Shown here piece after piece: positions 1-6,139 of a stretch of DNA of 8,895 nucleotides; positions within the stretch are counted from its first letter, which is position 1; every line of letters begins with the position of its first letter. The position numbers and the translations under genes were made by a program. The stretch covers positions 1 through 8,895 of the forward strand of contig JALUUZ010000382.1 of the NCBI GenBank assembly GCA_027021095.1, read 5' to 3'. The notes below the pieces were generated by a model, which worked only from the letters and a program-made list of their open reading frames with translations, was not told the DNA's origin and searched no databases. Source of the DNA: Gammaproteobacteria bacterium. GTDB lineage: Bacteria; Pseudomonadota; Gammaproteobacteria; SZUA-21.

Positions 1-485
1 TTGGTGTGCTGCGCACACCGTCACGACGGGACGGGGTGCGTCGTATGTACCAACACCACGACAAATCATATCGTGCCACGTGGCGATCCTTCTACACACG
101 ATATTTCCATGCCGCAAATCCCTTGGTGTGCTGCGCACACCGTCACGACGGGACGGGGTGCGTCGTATGTACCAACACCACGACAAATCATATCGTGCCA
201 CGTGGCGATCCTTCTACACACGATATTTCCATGCCGCAAATCCCTTGGTGTGCTGCGCACACCGTCACGACGGGACGGGGTGCGTCGTATGTACCAACAC
301 CACGACAAATCATATCGTACCACGTGGCGATCCTTCTACACACGATATTTCCTTGCCGCAAATCCCTTGGTGTGCTTTGCACACCGCCACGATAGGGCGG
401 AGTACGTCACATATACCAACACCACGGCAAATTCAATTGCATCACGTGGCGATCCTTCTACGCACTTGTCTACAACCCAAAACCC
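1..485. repeat. Tandem array of a 122-bp structured repeat (at least 4 units)
   Basis: Units start at 1, 123, 245 and 367. Units 1 and 2 are identical, unit 3 differs at two positions, and unit 4 (about 119 bp, 367-485) is strongly diverged. Each unit opens with a perfect 7-bp hairpin with a 3-nt loop (3-19). A 5-bp stem with a 7-nt loop follows (18-34). Further in is an 8-bp inverted repeat (68-75 with 97-104) enclosing a CCACGTGG palindrome. The array probably continues left of the window. On the right it merges into the last codons of the chemoreceptor gene, so that gene's transcript would run into it. The open reading frames here follow from the repeat and show no recognisable protein. 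It lacks the short-repeat/unique-spacer layout of a CRISPR array. Its function is unknown. Confidence 0.95.
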
Positions 486-1639
486 TTGACAACCTTTTTC
501 AACGCATCGATCTGCACCAGCAGCTCTTCGCTGGCTGACTTGGTCTGCTGCGACCCCGCAGCGGTCTCTTCGGTGGCGCTGTTGATCCGGCAGATGTCAG
601 CGGTGATCTGTTCGGCAACGCTTTTTTGTTGAATGACAGCGTTGGTAATCTCCTCGCCCATCTGCTCGACCGACTGCACACTGCCGGAAATACCCGCCAG
701 CGACTCGGCAGTACGCTCGACATAGTCCGCACCTTCCTGCCCCTTCTCGGTCACCTTCTGCATGACGTCGACCGCCGTCACGGTTTTCTGCTGCAGGCTT
801 TCGATCACCTGCTGAATCTCGTCTGTCGAGTGCTGGGTCCGGCTTGCCAGTGTCCTGACCTCGTCGGCCACGACGGCAAAGCCGCGCCCCTGCTCACCGG
901 CCCGTGCCGCTTCGATCGCCGCGTTCAGCGCCAGCAGGTTGGTCTGCTCAGCGATACCACGAATCACCTCCAGGACCATACCGATCTTCTCGGCATCCTC
1001 GCGTAATGCCGTAATATGCTGCGCCGCGTCACTGACCCGGCCCAGCAAATTGTCGATCCCACCGATCGCCTCGGTCGCCACCAGCGCGCCGCCCTTGGCT
1101 TCGGTGGCGGTCTCACGAATCGCCTCGCGCACCCGTTCGGCGTTGACAGCCATGTCACTGGCGGTGCTGCTCATCTCGTTGGCTGCCGCGGTCACATTTT
1201 CTGTGTCTTTCTGCTGCAGTTGCAGACACTGATCGGTCTGGCGACTGACGGCTGCCACACGGTTGGCCACATCGGCAAGCCTGGTCGTAGTCTGCGCGAC
1301 CATCCCGATACTCTGTGTCAGGTCTTCCGCCATGCGGTTGAAACCGCTGGCAATGGTACCGAGCATGTCTTCGCTGTGCAACGCACAGCGTACAGAGATA
1401 TCCTGCTGCATGACCGCCTTGGCCATCGTCTCGATCTGCCTGAGCCTGGCTACCAGCAACAAACGCACCAGCATCACCGCAACGAGACCTATCAACAGTC
1501 CGCTGGTCAGCAACACAAAAAAACCGGTTTTTGGCAGAAAAAACGACACTAACAGGCCGGAACCCGCCCCAGCCAACAGCAATGCAGCATACAGCCGCGC
1601 CAGAATACTCTTTGGTCTGAATAATTGTTTAAAAGCCAT
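470..1639 (-). CDS. Methyl-accepting chemotaxis protein lacking a periplasmic sensor domain
   Basis: A 389-residue chemoreceptor. Two hydrophobic helices (about 16-34 and 39-62) are separated by only a few residues (LPKTG), so there is essentially no periplasmic ligand domain. A HAMP-like segment (about 63-115) leads into a long helical methylation and signalling region. The conserved hairpin tip that binds CheW and CheA is at about 226-268 (core EQTNLLALNAAIEAARAGEQ). There is no C-terminal CheR-binding pentapeptide; the protein ends KGFGL. The ATG at 1639 is preceded by a good Shine-Dalgarno (AAGGGAAG, about 6 nt away). The gene faces away from the binding-protein/receptor pair at 2396-4991. 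It may sense through the membrane helices or HAMP, for example energy state, or act through partner receptors; this is inference. The TAG stop lies inside the last, diverged unit of the repeat array. Family assignment is firm; the stimulus is unknown. Confidence 0.95.
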   Translation of the reverse strand: MAFKQLFRPKSILARLYAALLLAGAGSGLLVSFFLPKTGFFVLLTSGLLIGLVAVMLVRLLLVARLRQIETMAKAVMQQDISVRCALHSEDMLGTIASGFNRMAEDLTQSIGMVAQTTTRLADVANRVAAVSRQTDQCLQLQQKDTENVTAAANEMSSTASDMAVNAERVREAIRETATEAKGGALVATEAIGGIDNLLGRVSDAAQHITALREDAEKIGMVLEVIRGIAEQTNLLALNAAIEAARAGEQGRGFAVVADEVRTLASRTQHSTDEIQQVIESLQQKTVTAVDVMQKVTEKGQEGADYVERTAESLAGISGSVQSVEQMGEEITNAVIQQKSVAEQITADICRINSATEETAAGSQQTKSASEELLVQIDALKKVVKGFGL

Positions 1640-1672
1640 CAGCTGCTTCCCTTAAAGTAGACTCCGCAGGGC

Positions 1673-1700
1673 ACTATAGATATTTCACCCTGCCAGTAAA
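1673..1700 (-). promoter_or_regulatory. Candidate sigma-70 promoter of the chemoreceptor gene at 470-1639
   Basis: On the minus strand TTTACT and TATAGT are 16 nt apart, and the expected start is about 27 nt before the ATG. A weaker sigma-28-like pattern (TAAA, 15 nt, AACGCTAA) lies just upstream at 1702-1728. That would suit a chemotaxis gene but matches the usual -10 poorly. Both sit just outside the foldback element that begins at 1738. Confidence 0.4.
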
Positions 1701-1737
1701 TTTAGCGTTTGCCGTGGTGACTTCTTTAGCTTGGTTC

Positions 1738-2055
1738 CTAGCCCGCATTGCTCACCACCGTTCGTCGCGAGACGGTACAAGGGTGCGGCATGGGTGGCTT
1801 TCGCGACCGAGGAGCGCGCAGGCAAGGGTACGTTGTACGCATCACACCCTGCGTGAAGCGTTTTGGCAGGTCGTGACAATGACAACCCCCGCCTGAATGG
1901 TCCCGCGGTCCGCAAGCTTTTTTCTGCGCCGCCTCTGGGCGAGGCAATGTTGCAGAAAAAACTTCCGGACCGCGGGATTCAGGCTCCAAGCGAAAGCCAG
2001 CCAGGGCGTGCCATTGGGCCGTCGCAGTAGAAGGGTGGTGAGAAATGCAGGCTAG
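1738..2055. mobile_element. Non-coding foldback (MITE-like) element, long copy
   Basis: A 318-bp element bounded on both sides by CTAG. Its imperfect terminal inverted repeats are about 37 nt (1738-1775 and 2019-2055; shared start CTAGCC-GCATT-CTCACCACC). The two ends are not equivalent. The left arm continues as the GTTCGT type (type A) and the right arm, read inward, as the CTTCTACTGCGACGG type (type B). The same two arm types occur in reverse order in the short copy at 7814-7908, and the flanks of the copies are unrelated, which fixes the borders. Inside are a second inverted-repeat layer (GGCTTTCGC at 1796-1804 with its complement at 1990-1998) and a very strong hairpin at 1891-1984. No transposase is encoded, so mobility would need one supplied in trans. 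CTAG or TA could be a duplicated target, but the palindrome prevents deciding. Confidence 0.8.
1891..1984. repeat. Strong nested hairpin inside the foldback element
   Basis: The arms 1891-1927 and 1952-1984 pair in four blocks of 7, 12, 3 and 10 bp, about 32 pairs in all. They are interrupted only by a 3-nt bulge, a single mismatch and a 1-nt bulge. The loop carries its own small stem (GCCTC at 1931-1935 with GAGGC at 1941-1945). The T6 and A6 runs lie inside the stem rather than after it, so this is not a classical terminator. The segment is missing from the short copy at 7814-7908. Confidence 0.85.
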
Positions 2056-2353
2056 TTCGGGCAAAAAACCGGCCAAGCTGGTGTAAAAGTTGCTAATCGA
2101 TAAGCGTCCTCCAGCCTTGGTCGTCGATGCTGGTCTGTCGAATGAATGGAATCCCTGAAAAAACACCGGTTTCAGCGCTTGTGTACACTGCCTGCGGCAG
2201 GGATCCAGGATGATCCAGCTGATTGGGAGCGCACTGACTCCCGCTGGCAGCAACCGTGTCCGAACAAAGTGCTAAAGCGATCACAGTTCTGGCCGATTGA
2301 GACAGACGTAATCGCAGCAAAAGCCACCGGCTGGTTTGTTTAACTGTTTGTAA
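2056..2353. other. Intergenic stretch with no recognisable gene
   Basis: This lies between the foldback element and the binding-protein gene. Small open frames on both strands show no family motif and have no good ribosome site. Only minor stems are visible, for example CTGCC/GGCAG near 2190. It must carry the promoter of the gene at 2396, but no convincing -35/-10 pair was found. The best guess, TTGTTT at 2336-2341 with ATACAT 17 nt later, is weak. Confidence 0.5.
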
Positions 2354-2377
2354 CATGAATACATGGTTCAATTCATG
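2354..2377. promoter_or_regulatory. Operator-like dyad upstream of the binding-protein gene
   Basis: CATGAAT (2354-2360) and ATTCATG (2371-2377) form a perfect 7-bp inverted repeat with a 10-nt spacer. It ends just before the Shine-Dalgarno of the next gene. It could be a regulator site or a hairpin at the start of the mRNA. No known consensus was recognised. Confidence 0.4.
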
Positions 2378-2395
2378 CTTCTCTGGGAGATTTCT

Positions 2396-3250
2396 ATGAA
2401 TGCACGAAAACTGATGGGCTTGGCAAGCACATTGATCATTTTGCTCGGTTCTGTACCGGCAATCGCGGACATCACCATGGGCATTTTCCCGCGGCGCCCG
2501 ATTGCAGTCACGCACAAGGCGTTCAAACCGCTGGCAGACCAATTGTCGAAGGTGTTGGGCGAAAAAGTCGTCCTGGTGATCCCGAAGGACTTCAAAACCT
2601 TCTGGAAGAGTGTCAAAGAGAAAAAATTCGACCTGGTGCACTATAACCAGTATCACTATATCAAAAGCCACAAGGAACAGGGTTACAAGGTCATCGTCGT
2701 CAACGAAGAAAAAGGTTCGAGGACGATCGCCGGGCAACTGACAGTACGCAAGGACAGCGGCATCAAATCCATCCAGGACCTGAAAGGCAAGACCATCCTG
2801 TTCGGCGGCGGTCCCAAGGCGATGGGCAGCTATATCGCACCGACCGCGATCCTGAAAAAAGCCGGCTTGGTCGCAGGCAAGGACTACAAGGTCAAATTCG
2901 CCAAGAACCCGCCCAGCGCGGTAATCGCTGCGTTCAACAAGGCTTCCGATGCAGCCGGCAGTGGTAACATTATTCTCAAGGTCAAGGGTGTAAAATCAAA
3001 GATAGACACTTCACAAATGGTCGCCCTGGCGGTCAGTGAGCCTTTTATCCACCTGACCTGGGCAGTAAAAGGCGATTTTCCCACGGACAAGGCCAAGAAA
3101 ATCCAGGAATTCATGACTTCGTTGCATAAAACACCGGAAGGCAAGGCGATTCTGAAATCCGCTAAGGTCACGAACTTCCATGCTGCAACGGACGCGGATT
3201 TTGGCAAGGTCAGGGAAATCACCAAGTACGCGGTAGGCGAGGAATACTGA
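2396..3250 (+). CDS. PhnD-like periplasmic solute-binding protein
   Basis: A 284-residue protein with a Sec signal peptide (hydrophobic core about 8-21, cleavage after PAIA at about 24). The mature part has the two-lobe layout of the PhnD/phosphonate-binding family. Visible features include FPRRP near 31, the FDLVHYNQYHYI segment near 78-89, a DLKGKTILFGGG strand near 128-139 and GSYIAPTAIL near 144-153. The phosphonate-contacting Ser-Thr-Ser-Gly segment of PhnD is replaced by KAMGSY, so the ligand is probably different. There is no cysteine, which argues against an arsenite-sensing AioX-type role. The ATG at 2396 is chosen over in-frame upstream codons because GGGAGA precedes it and the signal peptide starts there. 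No transporter permease or ATPase is present. The next gene, 112 bp downstream on the same strand, is a chemoreceptor, so a ligand-presenting role in chemotaxis is likely (inference). Family is sure, ligand unknown. Confidence 0.88.
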   Translation: MNARKLMGLASTLIILLGSVPAIADITMGIFPRRPIAVTHKAFKPLADQLSKVLGEKVVLVIPKDFKTFWKSVKEKKFDLVHYNQYHYIKSHKEQGYKVIVVNEEKGSRTIAGQLTVRKDSGIKSIQDLKGKTILFGGGPKAMGSYIAPTAILKKAGLVAGKDYKVKFAKNPPSAVIAAFNKASDAAGSGNIILKVKGVKSKIDTSQMVALAVSEPFIHLTWAVKGDFPTDKAKKIQEFMTSLHKTPEGKAILKSAKVTNFHAATDADFGKVREITKYAVGEEY

Positions 3251-3272
3251 AACCGGCGCATGGGCCTGCCTC

Positions 3273-3310
3273 TGTCCGTGACCGGGTAGGCTTGAGTCCC
3301 GGCACGGGCA
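3273..3310 (+). promoter_or_regulatory. Intercistronic hairpin between the binding-protein and receptor genes
   Basis: CCGTG-a-CCGGG (3276-3286) pairs with CCCGGCACGG (3298-3307). Three further pairs outside give a stem of about 13 bp with an 11-nt loop. No T-run follows, so an intrinsic terminator is unlikely. Such stems often protect upstream mRNA or lower expression of the second gene, which would suit abundant binding protein and scarce receptor. That role is inference. Confidence 0.55.
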
Positions 3311-3362
3311 GTACCGCAACGAACTCAACAAGATTATACAAGTAGCAGCACGGGGAAAACCA

Positions 3363-4991
3363 ATGCACTTATTCAAAAACCTCAGCTTGTCGATGAAATT
3401 CATCCCGCCGGTACTGGGCGGCACCTTGATGGCGGTGCTGGTCGGTGGTGCGCTGATCATCAACGAGGCCAAGCAGGCGACCCAGGAGCAGGTCCGCATC
3501 GCCAGGACAGCATTCCAGGTCGAAAGCCGCAACGCCAAGTCGGCGTTGACAAGTGCGTTGATTTCCAAGGCTGACAGCATCGGCAGGTTTATTGCCAAGA
3601 CCTCGCCTGACTTGATTATTTCCTATGATTTCACCGGCCTGAAGTCGTTTCAACTGGAAGCGGAAAAAGACCCGGATGTGGTCTACGCCTATTTCATGAA
3701 ACCTGACGGCTCCAACATGACCCAGACCAAAAAACCAAAGGACCTGGCGCATGTGATCGAGAAGAAGTACCCGATCAAGAATGAAGACACCAAGCTTGGC
3801 TATATCGTCCTTGGCATGTCTGAAAAATCAGTACAGAAAGGATTCGAAACCAGCAAGAAAAGAATCGATGAGGCGATCGAGCGCGTCAATTCCTCGGCTA
3901 CCTCTTCACTCAACAGGCTGTTTACGATCATGGGTTTCACCACCATCGCGATCATCGCGATCATCAGCGGACTGATCGTCGTGCTGTTCCGCCGCGGCAT
4001 GCTGTCGCCGCTGCGTGAGACCACGGAGCTGATCAAAGGCCTGGGCGAAGGACATGGCGACCTGACAGTGACCCTGCCGGTCAAAAACAATGATGAAATC
4101 AGCCAGCTGCGCAGCGCGGTCAATGCATTCGTCGCCTCCCTGCGAACGATGATCAAGACCATCGCTGACGATGTCGCCAACCTGCAGGCTGCATCGGAGC
4201 AGCTCGACCAGTTGAGTCAGCACCTGTCCGACCAGTCGTCACAACAGCGTTCTCAGACCACCCAGGTGGCCACGGCGATGAACGAGATGGCAGCCACGGT
4301 GCAGGAGGTGGCGCGCAATGTCTCCGAAGCCGCGTCGGCAGCCTCCACTGGGCGCGAAGAGACAGCGAACGGCAAATCCGTCGTCCAAAACACCGTCTCC
4401 AGCATTCACCATTTATCACAGGAAGTGGATTCGGCTGCACAGGTGATCAAGAACCTCGAGGAAAGCAGTGAGAAAATCGGCAGCGTGCTCGATGTCATCA
4501 ACGGTATCGCCGAGCAGACCAACCTGCTGGCACTGAACGCGGCGATCGAGGCGGCACGGGCCGGCGAGCAGGGGCGCGGCTTTGCGGTGGTCGCCGATGA
4601 AGTCCGCACACTGGCCTCACGCACCCATGAGTCGACACTGGAAATACGCGAAATGATCGAAACCGTGCAGTCAGGTTCCAGTAACGCGGTCAACGCGATG
4701 AAACGGGGCACCGATGCAGCGAAAAGCAGTGTCGAGCAGGCAGAACTCGCCGGGCAGTCGCTCGAATCGATCAACGGGGTCGTTGAGACGATCAACCGTA
4801 TGACCATGCAGATCGCCAGCGCTGCCGAACAACAGAGCGCCACGGCCGACGAAATCAACAAGAATATTACGACAATCCATCAAATCAGCGAAGAAACAGA
4901 GGAAAGCGCCAACCTGACCTCGCGCGCCAGCAGTGACCTGTCAGGCCTGACCAATCACCTGTACGGGCTGGTCAAACAGTTCAAAATCTGA
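3363..4991 (+). CDS. Methyl-accepting chemotaxis protein with periplasmic sensor domain
   Basis: A 542-residue transmembrane chemoreceptor. TM1 is at about 13-34 and a periplasmic domain of about 150 residues spans 35-185. That domain has a single-Cache-like look, with a DPDVVYAYFMKPDG segment near 103-116 and LGYIVLGMS near 145-153. TM2 is at about 187-209 and HAMP at about 210-263. The long signalling coiled coil carries the conserved tip at about 381-423 (EQTNLLALNAAIEAARAGEQ), which is nearly identical to that of the receptor at 470-1639. There is no C-terminal CheR-binding pentapeptide. The ATG at 3363 has GGGGAA about 6 nt upstream. Placement just after a transporter-less binding protein suggests the receptor reads that protein's loaded state, or that both respond to one ligand (inference). 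The gene is convergent with the dsrE2 remnant, whose stop lies only 17 bp away. Family is certain; stimulus unknown. Confidence 0.95.
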   Translation: MHLFKNLSLSMKFIPPVLGGTLMAVLVGGALIINEAKQATQEQVRIARTAFQVESRNAKSALTSALISKADSIGRFIAKTSPDLIISYDFTGLKSFQLEAEKDPDVVYAYFMKPDGSNMTQTKKPKDLAHVIEKKYPIKNEDTKLGYIVLGMSEKSVQKGFETSKKRIDEAIERVNSSATSSLNRLFTIMGFTTIAIIAIISGLIVVLFRRGMLSPLRETTELIKGLGEGHGDLTVTLPVKNNDEISQLRSAVNAFVASLRTMIKTIADDVANLQAASEQLDQLSQHLSDQSSQQRSQTTQVATAMNEMAATVQEVARNVSEAASAASTGREETANGKSVVQNTVSSIHHLSQEVDSAAQVIKNLEESSEKIGSVLDVINGIAEQTNLLALNAAIEAARAGEQGRGFAVVADEVRTLASRTHESTLEIREMIETVQSGSSNAVNAMKRGTDAAKSSVEQAELAGQSLESINGVVETINRMTMQIASAAEQQSATADEINKNITTIHQISEETEESANLTSRASSDLSGLTNHLYGLVKQFKI

Positions 4992-5007
4992 CGGCGGGCT
5001 AGCTCAA

Positions 5008-5308
5008 TTAATAAAGATTGACGTCGGACTGGCCTGCAAACTCGAAAAATGTCGCTGCACCGCGCCTCCATTCCCGGCAGCATCTGCAACAGGGTCGGAA
5101 ACCACTTATCCATCGCCATCCCGGGGTTGCCCAAAGAGGAAACTTTGAGATCAAGTTTCCTCTTCAGCAACTGCAAGCCGTAGAAAGTAAAAAAACCTGG
5201 GTTTCATACCCAAGCGCTGCTGCGGTAGAGGCCAGTATATAAGGCGGATAGGCCCAATCAAGGGTGCCTTTGGTTGCTATAATGGCCAGTTTTTTTGTTT
5301 GACATCAT
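5008..5308 (-). pseudogene. dsrE2: dsrE2 pseudogene (DsrE2-family sulfur-transfer protein), multiply disrupted
   Basis: Hidden across three minus-strand frames is a DsrE2-like protein. The start ATG at 5308 gives MMSNKK. After a frameshift come LAIIATKGTLDWAYPP and ILASTAAALGYETQV. After a second shift come FFTFYGLQLLKRKLDLKV, then GNPGM and LPGMEA. A third shift leads straight to the C-terminus GAATFFEFAGQSDVNLY and a TAA at 5008-5010. The shifts fall at a T7 run on the plus strand (5290-5296, one base too many), an A7 run (5189-5195, one base too few) and the junction near 5062-5068. At that junction, from memory of the family, about 55 residues are missing, including the conserved cysteine segment. 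Translated directly from the ATG it stops after 16 codons. It follows tusA by 35 bp, matching the rhd-tusA-dsrE2 order of sulfur oxidisers such as Allochromatium vinosum. Homopolymer sequencing errors could explain two lesions but not the internal deletion. Confidence 0.87.
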
Positions 5309-5343
5309 TGTGAAACCCGGAGAACCAAGGTTTCAGCCGGTAA

Positions 5344-5574
5344 TCATGATTTCTTGATCAGGAAAAAGAACTTCCCGTCATCTTCTCGTGATTCGAGCAG
5401 GTCGTTTCCTGTCTGCTTTGAGAAGGCTTCAAAGTCTTTTACTGAACCAGGGTCGGTTGCAATAATATGCAATACCTGACCTGAATCCATGTCCGCCAGT
5501 GATTTCTTTGCACGCAGAATAGGTAAAGGGCAATTCAAGCCGGTTGCGTCAAGTTCTACATCGAAATTTGCCAT
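5344..5574 (-). CDS. tusA: TusA family sulfur-carrier protein
   Basis: A 76-residue protein of normal TusA length. The N-terminal signature ATGLNCPLPILRAKKSL contains the CPxP motif, and Cys15 carries the persulfide sulfur. The fold ends with the usual beta strand (KFFFLIKKS). In sulfur oxidisers TusA accepts sulfane sulfur from rhodanese and passes it to partners in the cytoplasm, such as DsrE-type proteins or the Hdr-like and Dsr systems. Those partner systems are not visible here. The ATG at 5574 has AGAGGA about 9 nt upstream. It lies 176 bp downstream of the rhodanese gene on the same strand and is followed after 35 bp by the dsrE2 remnant. This TusA has therefore lost its usual genetic partner. 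It could instead serve tRNA thiolation, but the neighbours favour sulfur oxidation. Confidence 0.95.
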   Translation of the reverse strand: MANFDVELDATGLNCPLPILRAKKSLADMDSGQVLHIIATDPGSVKDFEAFSKQTGNDLLESREDDGKFFFLIKKS

Positions 5575-5667
5575 TATCTACATCCTCTTTATTGTTAAAA
5601 ACAACGAAAGTCATGAACCCTGTTCATTACCCCCGTACTGAATAAGCAGGTTAACTTTGAGTTGCCT

Positions 5668-5697
5668 ATGATAACCAGCTACCCAAGCCAAGATCAA
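5668..5697 (-). promoter_or_regulatory. Candidate internal promoter for tusA
   Basis: On the minus strand TTGATC and TATCAT (5 of 6 consensus bases) are 18 nt apart, about 95 nt before the tusA start codon in the rhodanese-tusA gap. Together with the 176-bp gap this suggests tusA may be transcribed on its own as well as with the rhodanese gene. Confidence 0.35.
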
Positions 5698-5750
5698 ACT
5701 GGATTTTCCCTGTACAACCGGCACCTGAGCGCCAACGCGCCAATTACCAT

Positions 5751-6104
5751 TTATTTTATGCCGGCTTTCTGGCCTTGCTGCCCGTACTGCACCACCGGCA
5801 GACCTTCGCCGGCCCACTGTAAAATACCACCACGCAAATTGTACGTGTTTGTAAAGCCGTTATTGGCCATAAAGCCACAGACCTGCGCGGAGCGGATGCC
5901 ACTGCGGCAATAAACCACGATCACACTGTGCCGGTCGAAACGGTGCAGATCCGCCGGCAGGCTGCGCATCGATTGTGGCACCCCGCCAGGCAGCATGCCC
6001 TGGCGCATCTCGTTTTCAGTACGCACATCGAGCAACAGGAAATCCTTACCCGCGTCACTCCATGCTTTTAATTCTGCCGGAAAAATTTCTTTTATTTCAG
6101 TCAT
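5751..6104 (-). CDS. Single-domain rhodanese (sulfurtransferase)
   Basis: A 117-residue cytoplasmic rhodanese-fold protein. The N-terminal LLLDVRTENEM (about 23-33) is the usual entry motif. The active-site loop is CRSGIRS with the catalytic persulfide Cys66, followed by the AxxxxxNGFTNTYNLRGGILQW ending typical of single-domain rhodaneses. The segment GMLPGGVPQSM (about 36-46) replaces the more common GHIPGAxxIP. It probably mobilises sulfane sulfur and hands it to TusA, encoded next on the same strand; rhd-tusA-dsrE2 neighbourhoods are established in sulfur oxidisers. The start at 6104 has AAAGGA about 10 nt upstream. It is divergent from the protease gene with about 270 bp between them. 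There is no signal peptide. Rhodanese identity is firm; the specific donor (thiosulfate, glutathione persulfide or other) cannot be read from sequence. Confidence 0.93.
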   Translation of the reverse strand: MTEIKEIFPAELKAWSDAGKDFLLLDVRTENEMRQGMLPGGVPQSMRSLPADLHRFDRHSVIVVYCRSGIRSAQVCGFMANNGFTNTYNLRGGILQWAGEGLPVVQYGQQGQKAGIK

Positions 6105-6139
6105 TTTACAAGAGTCCTTTCGTTCAAGGCCATTGATAG

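Noticed and set aside
1..485. Possible CRISPR array.
   Set aside because: The whole 122-bp unit repeats with no unique spacers, and no cas gene is present.
1738..2737. Long minus-strand open frames (171 and 214 codons) over the foldback element and the start of the binding-protein gene.
   Set aside because: They overlap palindromic non-coding DNA or run antisense to a clear gene, and show no family motif.
4994..5002. GCGGGCTAG, identical to the end of the foldback elements.
   Set aside because: The match stops after nine bases and the inner conserved GGTGAG block is missing; likely chance.
5134..5164. Perfect 12-bp inverted repeat with a 7-nt loop.
   Set aside because: It falls in the former coding part of dsrE2 (around KRKLDLKVSS) with no T-run after it. 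It is most simply a by-product of coding sequence and drift.
5189..5214. Minus-strand stem (TGGGT/ACCCA plus two pairs) followed by T7, looking like an intrinsic terminator for tusA.
   Set aside because: It lies inside the dsrE2 remnant; the T-run is the former Phe-Phe codons of FFTFYGL. A real terminator there would have cut the ancestral gene.
5018..5242. Plus-strand open frame of 74 codons.
   Set aside because: It is the antisense shadow of the dsrE2 remnant and lacks a ribosome site.
5275..5283. Extended -10 promoter motif TGCTATAAT on the plus strand.
   Set aside because: It is antisense to the N-terminal codons of the dsrE2 remnant, has no -35 and no plus-strand gene follows.
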